Below are positions 29,041-38,366 of a DNA stretch of 41,007 nucleotides, in pieces. The notes under the pieces were generated by a model. The model did no database searches and was not told the origin of the DNA. It worked only from the letters and a program-made list of their open reading frames with translations. The stretch is from a virus. The stretch lies in IMG/VR virus record IMGVR_UViG_3300046683_000116, positions 1 to 41,007 of that record; one strand, given 5' to 3'. Both the position numbers and the translations under genes were made by a program. Within the stretch, counting starts at the first letter, position 1. The number at the start of each line of letters is the position of its first letter.

Positions 29041-29735
29041 GGCTGGACCCCTGCGATAGTGACTGTTCCCTGGCAAAGGGTCGTGACACCGCCAGCCGTC
29101 GAGGCGCGCAGCGACCACCAGCAGATCGGCGGCAGCGTGGCGATCTGGTCCGCCGTCAGTCGCAGGATCACCTCGCCTGGCGTCGCCGTGGTGGTGACAT
29201 CGAACGGCACCAGCGCGGTCGGATCTGCCGACGATGGATAGATCGCTGCAGTGATGGTGGCGGTCGACAGGTCGAACGGTGCGCCCTTGTCGGCGTCCTG
29301 CCATAGCCGGATCGAGACAGCGGCATCGAAGGCATAGGACAGATAGAGCGGCACGTCGTCGATAGTGTCTTCAGGCGTCGCCTGCAGTCCAGCGGCTTCA
29401 GTGATGCGCAGGCTGCCAAGTGCGAGCAACGTCGCCTCGCCTCTGTAGGTTCCAGCCAGGCGCAAGCGATAGCCGTTGATATCCGTCAGGACGTCGGCGC
29501 CGATGGTCACCCTGGCTTTGCCGTTGATGATGTCGGTGGCTGGTGCCGCATGAAACGTCGTCTGGTCGCCGGTCCGCGATGTCAACTGCAGCTGGGCTGC
29601 CAGGTCTGACGTGTAAACCTGGCCGTTGATATCCAGGTACTGGAGATCGAGCGACAGCGGCATGCCGTTCGGCACGCGCAGCGACATCTGCTGCGGTTCA
29701 ATCGGGTTCATCGCGACGGTCCTGGTGATCCTCAT
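29037..29735 (-). CDS. Fibre-module structural protein (232 aa)
   Basis: 232 residues, mainly beta-strand with two similar halves (each has a T-P/A-x-TIT or ATITAAIYPS-like strand series). The opening MRITRTVAMNPIEPQQMSLRV and the regular strands suggest a baseplate-proximal connector or Ig-like virion component. No recognised family. It overlaps the next fibre and the previous gene by 4 bp each, so it is made stoichiometrically with the fibres. Confidence 0.68.
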   Translation of the reverse strand: MRITRTVAMNPIEPQQMSLRVPNGMPLSLDLQYLDINGQVYTSDLAAQLQLTSRTGDQTTFHAAPATDIINGKARVTIGADVLTDINGYRLRLAGTYRGEATLLALGSLRITEAAGLQATPEDTIDDVPLYLSYAFDAAVSIRLWQDADKGAPFDLSTATITAAIYPSSADPTALVPFDVTTTATPGEVILRLTADQIATLPPICWWSLRASTAGGVTTLCQGTVTIAGVQP

Positions 29736-30079
29736 GTCGCGGTCTCCTTCGCCTGCGGCGGGAATAGCTGTTCGCCGTCCCAGTAGCTGCCGACCTGGAT
29801 TTCATCGATTGCCGCGTCGATGCCCAGGATGCGGCGGTCGCCAGGCATCAGCCGTGACGGGTCGTATTCGATGTTGGTGACGATGCCAGCGGCGTCGACC
29901 ATCGCCCAGGCGCCATAGACGGCATTGATAAACCGGCCCTCCCTGTCCCAGGTCGTCAGCGCCCAGCGCATATCATACCAGTCCTGGCCGTCCTGGTTTT
30001 CAAAGAACAGGATGACGGGTCCAGCCGGATCTGGATCGCGCAGATGGAACATTCCGAAATCTGTGATTTCCATAGTCAT
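29732..30079 (-). CDS. Fibre-module hypothetical protein (115 aa)
   Basis: 115 residues from ATG 30079; an ATG at 30073 has a better spaced AGGG site and is an alternative. It contains aromatic, beta-rich sequence with VGSYWDGEQLFPPQ at the C-terminus. No family recognised. Coupled on both sides (TGATG, ATGA). Likely a minor tail or fibre accessory by context. Confidence 0.62.
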   Translation of the reverse strand: MTMEITDFGMFHLRDPDPAGPVILFFENQDGQDWYDMRWALTTWDREGRFINAVYGAWAMVDAAGIVTNIEYDPSRLMPGDRRILGIDAAIDEIQVGSYWDGEQLFPPQAKETAT

Positions 30080-31098
30080 CACCCTGAAAATCCGACCCAG
30101 CCACGCACCGGATCATAAACCTGCAGATACATGTAATAGAGCCCAGTCACCTGGCCGCTGACGCCGCTGTCACGGGCATAGCCAACGATGACGGCGCCAC
30201 CAATATTGGAGAACCCGCCAGAAGTGCCGTTGTAGGCCAGCGACACCTTGCGATATTGCAGGCTTTGGACGCGGTCGTTTGCCCAGGCCTGGCTGCGCGC
30301 CTCGATCCTGGCGCTAATGGCGCTGAAAGCATCCGCTGCACCCCAGCCAGACCAGACGGTGCCTGAGACGTTGCCGGTGTTTGCCTGCAGATAGGCGGTC
30401 CCAGCGTTGACGTTGCCAGGCGCCTTGAACTGGCCATCCGCCAGGAAGCTAAACGCCTGGGCGCCGACCGTCAGGACGCCAGGACCCTGCACACCGCTAT
30501 CGGTGGCCAGCGACATCCTGGTGGTGCCGTCCGCCGCGTACCAGATAACGATGCCGGACCCAGTGCTGGGCTTTATGCCGACCTCGATCTTTGCCCAGAC
30601 CTTGCTGGCCAGGAATGAACCGTCATCGTTGGCGACAACAACGTCAGCGCCAGAACCGTCCGGCTTGTCGTTCAGCACCAGGCGGTTCAATAGCGGCGGC
30701 ACTGCTGCACCGTCCGCCAGCTTTGCCAGCCAGGACAGATCAGCGCCAGTAAACGAAAGGCCGTTCTTGCCTGTCGTCGAGGTGAATTTCAGCTGGCCGT
30801 TAGCGTCGGCGCCAGAGATCTCCAGGCCGGTCGAAAACGCCTTCAGGGCGTCGACATACTTCTTGTTGGCGGCATCGGTGACAGCGGTCGGATCTCCCAG
30901 GTTGGTGATCTTCTTGCCGTTCATCGGGATGTTGTTCGTCGGCTGGGTCTGGCCATCCTTGGTGATGCAGTTCGTCAGGCCAGAGGCGAAATCATCGTCC
31001 TGCTGGTCGTGCCTGTCCGCCTTGATCTTGATCGCACTGGCAGCATCCTGGACCCAGTTCATGATGCGCTGGAAGGTGCCGTTTCCGTCAAAGGCCAT
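30079..31098 (-). CDS. Tail fibre/appendage protein with N-terminal virion-binding repeat (339 aa)
   Basis: 339 residues, strong AAGGAGGA ribosome-binding site. The N-terminus (MAFDGNGTFQRIMNWVQDAA) and the PMNGKKITNLGDPTAVTDAA-N-KKYVD segment are the classical head-proximal repeat of phage fibres. Beyond ~110 the body is beta-rich, ending in a distal domain around VGYARDSGVSGQVTG. It has no paralogy to the three downstream fibres that I can see. It may be the proximal fibre to which they attach. Confidence 0.82.
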   Translation of the reverse strand: MAFDGNGTFQRIMNWVQDAASAIKIKADRHDQQDDDFASGLTNCITKDGQTQPTNNIPMNGKKITNLGDPTAVTDAANKKYVDALKAFSTGLEISGADANGQLKFTSTTGKNGLSFTGADLSWLAKLADGAAVPPLLNRLVLNDKPDGSGADVVVANDDGSFLASKVWAKIEVGIKPSTGSGIVIWYAADGTTRMSLATDSGVQGPGVLTVGAQAFSFLADGQFKAPGNVNAGTAYLQANTGNVSGTVWSGWGAADAFSAISARIEARSQAWANDRVQSLQYRKVSLAYNGTSGGFSNIGGAVIVGYARDSGVSGQVTGLYYMYLQVYDPVRGWVGFSG

Positions 31099-31099
31099 G

Positions 31100-33079
31100 T
31101 TATTTTTCCTCCTTATGGGCGTGCGCACCAACGGCAGCGCGCGCGGCACCTTTGGCACCGCCCTGCATCATCAAGGTTGCTAGCGTGCGACGGTCGGCAG
31201 GTGACAGGGCTTCTCTGGCGGCCCGTGGGCCTTGGACGTAACGGTCCAGCGCGCTAATGGCCTTGCTGCCGCCATAGGCGATGGCCGCCGCTGGCCAGCT
31301 GCCGATCAAGGCGCCGATGGTAGCTGCTGCGTTGGCGCTAGTCTTGGCGCTGCCTTTGGCCATTTCCTTGACCACCGGATAACTGGTCCCTGATGCATTG
31401 CGCGCCCTTGGATCTGGCACCAGGCGCTGGTTTGTCGTTCCCAGGCTGCGCAGGTTTTCCAGTTCAGCCGGTGAAAACAGCGCTGATGCAGCGGTCGGGT
31501 TCTGGTCGAGGAAGTTGGCGATACGGGTGGCGCGGCGGCCAGGGAAACCGCCAGTCGTCAGCTGGTCAAGAACGATGCCGCGCACCTGGTCCAGTTCGCC
31601 TGGCGTGGCGCCGGTCGATGTCAGCCTGGTGATGGCGTCCGTCGCCTGCGGTGACAGCATGCCTCTATCGTTCGGCTGGAACAGGCGCCGCGTGTCCTCT
31701 GGGTGGTTTTTCAGCGCCAGGTCGGAAATGGGCTTGGCGCCTGGTTGTTGCTTCTCATTGCCGCGTGGTCGCTCGACGCGCGCCCCTTCGCGATAGGTGG
31801 CGCGGCCAGACTGCAGATCTGCCAGGGCTGCACCAGGCCCAGCTGGATCTGGTGACGTTCCACCCTGCACCGACTGTTCCAGCCAGTCGTCAAAGTGCTG
31901 GCGTATCCGTCCCAGGGCGCGCGCATCTTCGGTGCCTGGCTGGGCGGCCAGGCCGTTAATCCTGCGTCGCAGATGTTCGCCACCTGCCAGGCTGAACTCC
32001 CTGACATTGGGGTCTTGCGCCTGGGCGGCAAAGGTCGACAGCCGCGACATGGCTTCATTGGCCATTGGCGTATTCGGTCCCAGGACAACGTCAGGGACAT
32101 GCGGCACGTTGCCTGCCAGGTTGCGCCCGATATCGCCTGTCAGGCCGCGCAGCCGGTCGGCGTCGACCATCACGCCTGAATTCAAGGCATCGTTGATCTG
32201 CTGGCCGCCTGCCGTCTTCAGCCGGTCGACACGGTCCCTGACAGATTGATTGAGCAGGTCACCGGCCTGCACCGGATCTGCACCGCGCGTAGGTGCGACG
32301 CGGTCACCCAGGCTGGTTGTCGCCTGCTGCAGGGCGCCTTCGTTGGCGTTTTCGCGGCCCTGCATCATCCGTTGCGCCAGGTCGCCGCGCGTGCCTCTCA
32401 GCAGCTGTTCTTCGGTCGCCTGCTGGGTGATGTTGCCGCTGCGCTGGCCTTTCGTCAGGTTGACGCCGTGCTGCCTGGCGGCATCTTCTGCCGCGCGCTC
32501 GGCTATCAAGCCAGGTTCCCTTACGGCGCCCTCGACGCGCGACGCCAGGCCATGGCCGGTCAAGCCTGCAGCGATGCCGGTGGCGGCCCGCGCATAGGGT
32601 TCGGCGGCGGTGCCTTCCGTTGCCTGGCCAGCGGCTTCCGATGCCAGGCCAGCACCAGCGCCCAGGGCCAGCTTGCCAGCGAACTTGGCGCCACCTGCCA
32701 GCGGATTGCCGACAAAGGCCGGTGCGAACTCTGCAGCGGTCCTGGCATACTTGCCTGCCGTGGTCTGCGGCTCATAGCTTTCGCCCAGCAGCGGCGTCGT
32801 CGCGGCATGGATGTTTTCGGTGGTGACGTCAGGGACCCACGGGATGTCATAGTCGGTGATAGCCTTGCTGGTCTCTGGCGATGCGCCCAGCCAGCCAGCC
32901 AGTTTTGAGATGCCCGCGCGGCCCAGCTGCGACACATCACCCGCCATCCCTGGGATTGCCTCGACGCCTCGACGCAGGCCAGCAGCGGTCGAGCGTGCGA
33001 CATCTTCGGCGGTGCCGGTGACTGGGATCGAGAACGCCGTTTCCGGCTGGTCCTTGCCGATAGGGATGACGAAAGGCAT
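31100..33079 (-). CDS. DNA ejection / internal virion protein (659 aa)
   Basis: 659 residues, high in Ala/Gly, with long helical stretches and a small amount of hydrophobic sequence (about 120-190), followed by Gln/Arg-rich helices. This composition, its large size and place between the virion lytic protein and the fibres fit the ejected proteins of P22/T7-like phages, which are expelled into the envelope to make a DNA channel. No catalytic motif is visible. GGAGG ribosome-binding site; TGATG overlap with the upstream gene. Confidence 0.72.
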   Translation of the reverse strand: MPFVIPIGKDQPETAFSIPVTGTAEDVARSTAAGLRRGVEAIPGMAGDVSQLGRAGISKLAGWLGASPETSKAITDYDIPWVPDVTTENIHAATTPLLGESYEPQTTAGKYARTAAEFAPAFVGNPLAGGAKFAGKLALGAGAGLASEAAGQATEGTAAEPYARAATGIAAGLTGHGLASRVEGAVREPGLIAERAAEDAARQHGVNLTKGQRSGNITQQATEEQLLRGTRGDLAQRMMQGRENANEGALQQATTSLGDRVAPTRGADPVQAGDLLNQSVRDRVDRLKTAGGQQINDALNSGVMVDADRLRGLTGDIGRNLAGNVPHVPDVVLGPNTPMANEAMSRLSTFAAQAQDPNVREFSLAGGEHLRRRINGLAAQPGTEDARALGRIRQHFDDWLEQSVQGGTSPDPAGPGAALADLQSGRATYREGARVERPRGNEKQQPGAKPISDLALKNHPEDTRRLFQPNDRGMLSPQATDAITRLTSTGATPGELDQVRGIVLDQLTTGGFPGRRATRIANFLDQNPTAASALFSPAELENLRSLGTTNQRLVPDPRARNASGTSYPVVKEMAKGSAKTSANAAATIGALIGSWPAAAIAYGGSKAISALDRYVQGPRAAREALSPADRRTLATLMMQGGAKGAARAAVGAHAHKEEK

Positions 33080-34230
33080 CAGCCACCTCCTGGCGCTGTA
33101 CTGACGATAGTCCAGCTTTGGCCGATTTTCGGATCACCGCCCTTGTAGGTGGCGACGTTGCCGGTTTTATCGATGTAGGTCTGGCCAGCCTTCAGCTGTG
33201 TCAGGTCATCGTCAGGGACCGGCATCGGCGGCCCTGCCTGCGGTCCTGGTGGCGTTGTTGGTCCGCCTGGTACTGGTGGCTCATTTGGCGCTGGCGTGAC
33301 TGTCGGTGCCGGTGGCTTGTTCGGGTCCTCCTGCTTTGGTGGCGGCATCGCAAAATCTGGCACGACGTCCAACGGGTCGACGCCATGCCTGATGGCCACC
33401 TGGCGATAGAAATCGGCCTTTTGCTTATAGGCGTCGCTGTAGCCTGCCATGCGGCTTTGACCTTCACGCAACAGGCCAGCGCGCACCTCTGGCGCCAGGC
33501 GAGATCCAGGCTGGGCTGACAGGTATTTCCATTGCGCCATCAGTGACGACGGCAGGTCGCCCGTCAGTTCGACGGCGCCAGTTTCCGACTGCCTGACGAC
33601 ACTGGTCGGGTCGAACAGCTTGGCCATGCCGATGACGATGTTCAGGTCCGACTGTGGCGTGTCGCGGGTCGAGGCGTCTTGAATAGATGTCCAGATCGGC
33701 GTTGCCTGGGCCATATTCTTGTAGGACGGGTCGCTGATGACATCCTGGCGCAAGCTGGAAATATCGCTGGTCTTGTAGTCACCAACTTTGGCCGTCTCCC
33801 AGTCGTGCTTGGTATTCATGTCGGCTATCTGGTCTGCGCGGGTCCTGGCGTATTCGGCGTTGGCGCGGCGGGTGGCCATGGCGTCGGCAATGTATTTCAT
33901 GCCGGTGTCAGGATCGAGTTTCATCAGCTGCGCTGTCTGGTCCGGTGTCGCGCCAGTCTCTGGGTTGATACCAGCGATGGTCTGGGCGAACAGGTTGCGG
34001 CCAGCCTTCTCCTGGTCCTCTGCTGCGTTCTGCTGCAGGCCGTTGACGAAGGTGTTGGCCATCAGCGCGGCACCTTGCCAGGGCGATGCGATCTGGGCTG
34101 GGACCTCTGGCTTTTGCTGCTGCAGTTGCTTCTGACGCAGCATCAGGGCGTCGAGCGTGGCGCCACCAGTCGGGTCGCTGGGATCGACCGTCTTATGAGT
34201 GATGGATGTCGGAATAAGTCTCATCCCCAT
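33079..34230 (-). CDS. Ejection-type internal virion protein with Pro-rich tail (383 aa)
   Basis: 383 residues. The first ~280 are helical (Gln/Ala/Asp-rich with ATRRANAEYARTRADQIADM), followed by a Pro-rich linker (~285-330) and a small beta-like end (AGQTYIDKTGNVATYKGGDP, ~343-362). It matches the pattern of P22 gp20/gp16-type ejection proteins in size and order. The ATG at 34230 and one at 34224 are both possible. It overlaps the lytic protein gene by 10 bp. Confidence 0.68.
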   Translation of the reverse strand: MGMRLIPTSITHKTVDPSDPTGGATLDALMLRQKQLQQQKPEVPAQIASPWQGAALMANTFVNGLQQNAAEDQEKAGRNLFAQTIAGINPETGATPDQTAQLMKLDPDTGMKYIADAMATRRANAEYARTRADQIADMNTKHDWETAKVGDYKTSDISSLRQDVISDPSYKNMAQATPIWTSIQDASTRDTPQSDLNIVIGMAKLFDPTSVVRQSETGAVELTGDLPSSLMAQWKYLSAQPGSRLAPEVRAGLLREGQSRMAGYSDAYKQKADFYRQVAIRHGVDPLDVVPDFAMPPPKQEDPNKPPAPTVTPAPNEPPVPGGPTTPPGPQAGPPMPVPDDDLTQLKAGQTYIDKTGNVATYKGGDPKIGQSWTIVSTAPGGG

Positions 34231-34982
34231 AGTCTCCCAGTGTTAAGCCGCTGCATGGCCATCGCCAGGTTCTGGCGCTGTTGTGCCACCTGGTTTTGAT
34301 CGAAGTTGGCAATCTCTGGCGTGTCGATCCTGGCGGCGCCTGGCATCGCCATGGCTGACAGCGTCGTGTCATTCTTGGCAATCGCTGGCATCTTGAAGCC
34401 GGTGGCGGCCTTTGCCAGTTTCTTGCGAAGGTCACTAAATGGCGATTTAGCGGCCACCTCTGTATTGCCGGTTGGCTGGACTGGGCCTTGAACGGGTGGC
34501 TGCACTGGGCCTTGAACCTGCGGTGCGGTCGGACCCTGGACGCCTGGAGCAAGCGGCGCCTGGGCCTGGCCGTTCAGCGGCATCGTCGACTGCGCGACCG
34601 TTGGCGCACCGTTGATACCCATGCGGCCCGTGATGCCTTCAGCAGCGGCGCCCATCCATGGTTTCCAGGTGCCGCCGTTGACGAAATGGTCGAGGACGAA
34701 ATCGGTCTGCTGCCGCCAGGTCGAGGGGTCCTTTGCGCTTAGGCCGGTCTTTGCGGTGAAGTCATCGCCCATGCCAGCGTTCGGCATCGATTTTGAAATG
34801 CCTTTGTAGTGCAGCTGGTAGGGTCCGAAACTCGACCCTTCATCACCGCCCATATCCGGCTTGTTTGGATCAAAGACGTTCAGCCCTTCATGGCCAAAAG
34901 CGCGCACGACTGTCGCAGGGTCGATGCCCCTGCGCTTGGCGCCTTCGATCAGATAGTTCAGAACGTCTGGGTTCGCGGCCAT
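34221..34982 (-). CDS. Virion-associated lytic protein (lysozyme/transglycosylase-like)
   Basis: 253 residues. The N-terminal domain (1-~110) resembles a lytic transglycosylase/lysozyme: a helix, RAFGHEGLN with a possible catalytic Glu near residue 32, and GSSFGPYQLHYKG, the usual G-x-x-G-x-Y-Q element. The remainder is Pro/Gln-rich linker (PVQPPVQGPVQPTG) and a helical tail. It would cut peptidoglycan during DNA entry. It directly abuts the Pro/Gly-rich gene (TAAATG). Confidence 0.8.
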   Translation of the reverse strand: MAANPDVLNYLIEGAKRRGIDPATVVRAFGHEGLNVFDPNKPDMGGDEGSSFGPYQLHYKGISKSMPNAGMGDDFTAKTGLSAKDPSTWRQQTDFVLDHFVNGGTWKPWMGAAAEGITGRMGINGAPTVAQSTMPLNGQAQAPLAPGVQGPTAPQVQGPVQPPVQGPVQPTGNTEVAAKSPFSDLRKKLAKAATGFKMPAIAKNDTTLSAMAMPGAARIDTPEIANFDQNQVAQQRQNLAMAMQRLNTGRLWG

Positions 34983-35399
34983 TTACCTCGCGCCCCCTTG
35001 CTGCATCCGCTGCATCAGCGCCTGCATCATCGCCGGATTGCCCTGCATCGGTGCACCACCAGGCGGACCACCCATTGGCGGACCTGGTGGCATGGCGCCC
35101 ATCGGCGGCGGACCGCCTGGCACTGGTCCTGCCATCGCTGGCATCGGTGCCTGCTGCGGCATCAGCTGCGCGGGTGGTGGCGGTGCCATCGCAGGTCCGG
35201 CATCCATCGGCTGGACTGGCGGCGGTCCGCCACCCCCTCCCCCGCCTTGACCTTTCAGACCCAGCAGGCCAGGACCGCCACGAATGCCCAGCAGGCCGCC
35301 AGCCAGCTTGCCAGGATCTGCGTTCTGCGGAATGCCGCCAGCCTGTTCTTGCGGTGATGGAACCTGGCTTCCGCCCATCATCTGGTTGATAAATGGCAT
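34983..35399 (-). CDS. Pro/Gly/Met-rich low-complexity virion protein (138 aa)
   Basis: 138 residues, almost entirely Pro, Gly, Met, Ala and Gln: repeated GGPP, PPMG and MQ patterns with a poly-Gly tract near 51-58. AGGAGA ribosome-binding site. It shares the PPMGPPM/GGPP style of the portal insertion, and must be largely disordered. Function unknown; located between tail hub/ejection genes, so it is probably a virion or assembly component. Confidence 0.7.
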   Translation of the reverse strand: MPFINQMMGGSQVPSPQEQAGGIPQNADPGKLAGGLLGIRGGPGLLGLKGQGGGGGGGPPPVQPMDAGPAMAPPPPAQLMPQQAPMPAMAGPVPGGPPPMGAMPPGPPMGGPPGGAPMQGNPAMMQALMQRMQQGGAR

Positions 35400-35411
35400 G
35401 TCGTTTCTCCT

Positions 35412-36320
35412 TTAGAGCAGGCCCATGAAGGCGCTGCCTAGACCGAAAATCCCTGCATTCGTGTTGGCGGCGGCGTTGGCCTGGTTGGCGTAATTCTGGC
35501 TGATGTACTGGCCGATTGGCGCGGTATCGACGCCCTGACGGCTGAACGGCTGGAACTGCGGCACCGACACCTGGGACCCTGACATCAGGGCTGAAATCTC
35601 ATTGATCGGTGCATTTCTGACGGTCTGTTTTTCACCCAGCTGGGCGCCGCGCAGATTGTTCAGGAAGGACGCATAATCCATCTGCTGGGTGTTTCCGGCC
35701 CGTTCGTCTGCCAGCATCCTCGATTGTTCGGTGCCACCTGCCAGGATGGCGGCCATGCCTGCATCGGTGTCTGCGCGGTTCTCGCTGTCCTGGACAGACC
35801 CCCAATTCTTAGAACCTGGCGCCAGCCCACGCGCGGCCAGCTGGCTTTCCTGGGCCTGGCGTGCTGGATCTGCCTGGGTCCGATAGCGTTCCATCAGCGC
35901 GTTCGTCACCTGGTCGCGCTGGGTTGCATAGGCGTTCGGATCGTAGGCGGTCGGCGCCACGCCACGGTTCCAGTCCTCAATCCCTGACGTGTCCAGGTTG
36001 GTTCCCAAAAGGCCCTGAAGCCTCGACGACTGGGACACGCCCAGTTCGCCCAGGTTGCCCTGCATCTGGCTTTGGAGATCGTAAAGCCGCTGCTGTTCCG
36101 GTGACAGCTGGACGTCGCGCTCATAGCGCGGAACTGACATGGCCTTGCCGTTGGCATCATAGACGGTGCCGCTGCCAATCTGGTTATAGGTCACAGTGCC
36201 ATAAGGGTTTTTCTCATTGGCATTGTTAATGATAGCGCTGGCCGCCGCTGACCCTACGTTGGCGTTCTGTTGTGCTGACGCCGTGTCGTAGGGGTCCGGT
36301 GACTTCGGCTGGCTGACCAT
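35412..36320 (-). CDS. Tail/ejection-module protein (302 aa)
   Basis: 302 residues, AGGAGG ribosome-binding site 8 nt before the ATG. It begins with a Ser/Asn/Ala-rich region, has a helix-rich centre rich in Gln (SPEQQRLYDLQSQMQGNLGE) and ends with an Ala/Asn-rich hydrophobic segment (ANTNAGIFGLGSAFMGLL), which may insert in membranes. Similar proteins lie in this place in P22-like alphaproteobacterial phages, I believe, often unnamed. A DNA-transfer or tail-tip role is inferred. It overlaps the upstream GNAT-like gene by 95 bp. Confidence 0.68.
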   Translation of the reverse strand: MVSQPKSPDPYDTASAQQNANVGSAAASAIINNANEKNPYGTVTYNQIGSGTVYDANGKAMSVPRYERDVQLSPEQQRLYDLQSQMQGNLGELGVSQSSRLQGLLGTNLDTSGIEDWNRGVAPTAYDPNAYATQRDQVTNALMERYRTQADPARQAQESQLAARGLAPGSKNWGSVQDSENRADTDAGMAAILAGGTEQSRMLADERAGNTQQMDYASFLNNLRGAQLGEKQTVRNAPINEISALMSGSQVSVPQFQPFSRQGVDTAPIGQYISQNYANQANAAANTNAGIFGLGSAFMGLL

Positions 36321-36786
36321 CGGGCCTTCCTCCTTTGGGTCGAGCGGCCCTAACGCTCGGCAGATAATTGCAATCTTCTCTCAGCATGCCGTAAAGCAGT
36401 GCGTCCTTGTTTCCGTCCAGGCCACGTCGCAGGAAGCCCTCGTAAATGAAGCCCAGGCGCACCACGACGTTTTCGGCGTGATCGTTGCCTGGTTCGACCA
36501 GCGCGGTGATGCGTCGTGCCTTCGAAAACAGCGCATTGAAGATGCCGAAAAGCAGGCGCCTGGTGATGGCGTCTGGGTCGTCGATGGCGGCAGAAAACGA
36601 CACGTCGAACGGGGTCTTAAACTCGCACGCCAGGGCGGCCACCACCTGGCGGCTGCGCTGGTCGCGGACCGTGACGCAAAACCAATTCGGACCGTCCAGG
36701 TTCTGACCGCGCAGATCCAGGTTGATCCGGTCGAGCATGAAATCGACCATATCGGGTTCATTGTCGACGGCGTAAATAAAGCTCAT
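36226..36786 (-). CDS. GNAT-like acetyltransferase (186 aa)
   Basis: 186 residues. The central sequence with RRITALVEPGNDHAENVVVR then LGFIYEGFLRRGLDGNKDAL is typical of the GNAT fold (beta4, the P-loop region, beta5 and following strand with Gly-Phe). The last ~31 residues overlap the next gene in another frame and may be an unimportant tail. GNAT proteins found in podovirus head/tail regions may modify virion or host proteins; substrate unknown. It is ATGA-coupled to the tail-hub gene. Confidence 0.75.
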   Translation of the reverse strand: MSFIYAVDNEPDMVDFMLDRINLDLRGQNLDGPNWFCVTVRDQRSRQVVAALACEFKTPFDVSFSAAIDDPDAITRRLLFGIFNALFSKARRITALVEPGNDHAENVVVRLGFIYEGFLRRGLDGNKDALLYGMLREDCNYLPSVRAARPKGGRPDGQPAEVTGPLRHGVSTTERQRRVSGGQRYH

Positions 36787-38366
36787 CCGATGGCACTCCC
36801 TGTCTCATAGAGAACGTCAGAACCGGATAGCGCGAATTCGCAGCCAGAGATCAGCGCCTGCAGCCGAACAGCGCCGACCGTTCCCAGGCGGCCCACGCCA
36901 GACCATTTGCCGACCATCGTCGACGGTGGCGCCCAGTCGCTCTCATCCCAGGGCGCATCATCCCAGGAAGCGCCTGCGGTGGAGAACGTCAGATCCGGCT
37001 GGTTCACTGGCGGGTTCGTCTCGTAATCGACCTGCATGTCGATCACGGGCGATGGCTGGCCATCGGTGATGATGTAGGGCTTCAGCATCTTGAAATGCTT
37101 GACGCCAGGTGTCTTGAAGTTTGACCAGGCAAACTGGACGTCGACCTTGATCGCGGCGCCGTCATCGTCGAGATACAGGCGGCTGACAGCGTAAAGGTTG
37201 CCCTTGTCGTCACCGACATAAAGCGTGTTGTTCAGCCAGCCCCAGCAGCGCGACGGGATGGCGGACCAGGTTGTCCAATAGCTGTTCGGCATAAACCTAA
37301 CCATCTGGTCATAGTGGTTCACGCCACCGGCTGGCATGTTGCAGATGATCCTTGACGTCGACGGGTCGAGAAACGCCATCCATCCTGGCTGGTCGCGAAA
37401 CCGCCTGGCGGCATCCATGAACGCGGAATAGACGTCCTTGTCGGTCTGTCCCAACTGTTCGACCTGGGCGCGCATCAGGGTCGACATCGGCACCAGGCCG
37501 GTGGAAATCAGCACGTACAATTCACCACCGTATTGCACGACGCAGTCTTTCGACATCGGCGCATCGAAGCGGAAAACACCGTCCAGCTTGTAGTCGGTGT
37601 CTGGATCTGTTCCAGAATAGATGGCGCATTCACCGTTGCTGGAGAAAATCACCAGCTTGTCGTTCATGCCGTCGCCACCGTCGACCGTCCAGGAATAGAT
37701 CGCCCTGACGATGCCGCCGCGCTTGAAAATGGCACTGAGCGGCAGGACGGCCAGGTCGCCGCTCTTTTGCTGCAGCGGCAGATAAAAAACCGCCAGGTTA
37801 TCCTGGTCGGCAAACCAGAGGTGGTTCTGGTGGCTCATGATGATATTCATGCGGTCGGGATCGATCCAGGTCGCTGTCGTCGGCGCCGTGACCACTTCCT
37901 TGACCAGGCCAGCGGCCAGGTTGGTTCCATCCCAGGACCAGACGCCGTCAGCGCCGTTGCACATGACGGTATATGTCGTGTCGCCCAGGTTGGAGAACGA
38001 GGACCAGGACCATTCATTCGACAGAAAGCCAGAATGCAGATCGATGCCGCTGTAACTGGTCAGCTTGCCGAACGTCGCCAGCGCCATGTTCTGGGTCGGG
38101 AACCCGTAATAAGGCACCAGCGTTTCCACCGGCTTGGCGTCAGGATGCGAAAAGATCTTCTTGCGGCCATGGCGGCAGCGGATCTTGTCTTCGTCGAGGA
38201 CCCAATTATCCAGGATAGTGGCCTTCAATGGGTCGCCGGTCGACAGTTTCGACGACAGCGACAGGCCCTTCAATGGCGCCGTGACATGGGCGATGGCCGC
38301 CGTGTTGCCTTGCTTCACCTTCACCGGCTGGGCTTTGGCAGCGTATTTGGAAGCCATCATCCTCAT
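36783..38366 (-). CDS. Tail hub / DNA-stabilisation protein, P22 gp10-like
   Basis: 527 residues. The sequence is beta-rich with many W/Y/G-containing strands (DGVWSWDGTNLAAG, NHLWFADQDNLAVF, GWLNNTLYVGDDKGNLYAV), compatible with a propeller-like hub. In P22, gp10 (472 aa) closes the portal under the adaptor; size and position directly after the gp4-like gene agree. An internal ATG at 38357 would be an alternative start. Start overlaps the adaptor stop (TGATG). Confidence 0.78.
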   Translation of the reverse strand: MRMMASKYAAKAQPVKVKQGNTAAIAHVTAPLKGLSLSSKLSTGDPLKATILDNWVLDEDKIRCRHGRKKIFSHPDAKPVETLVPYYGFPTQNMALATFGKLTSYSGIDLHSGFLSNEWSWSSFSNLGDTTYTVMCNGADGVWSWDGTNLAAGLVKEVVTAPTTATWIDPDRMNIIMSHQNHLWFADQDNLAVFYLPLQQKSGDLAVLPLSAIFKRGGIVRAIYSWTVDGGDGMNDKLVIFSSNGECAIYSGTDPDTDYKLDGVFRFDAPMSKDCVVQYGGELYVLISTGLVPMSTLMRAQVEQLGQTDKDVYSAFMDAARRFRDQPGWMAFLDPSTSRIICNMPAGGVNHYDQMVRFMPNSYWTTWSAIPSRCWGWLNNTLYVGDDKGNLYAVSRLYLDDDGAAIKVDVQFAWSNFKTPGVKHFKMLKPYIITDGQPSPVIDMQVDYETNPPVNQPDLTFSTAGASWDDAPWDESDWAPPSTMVGKWSGVGRLGTVGAVRLQALISGCEFALSGSDVLYETGSAIG

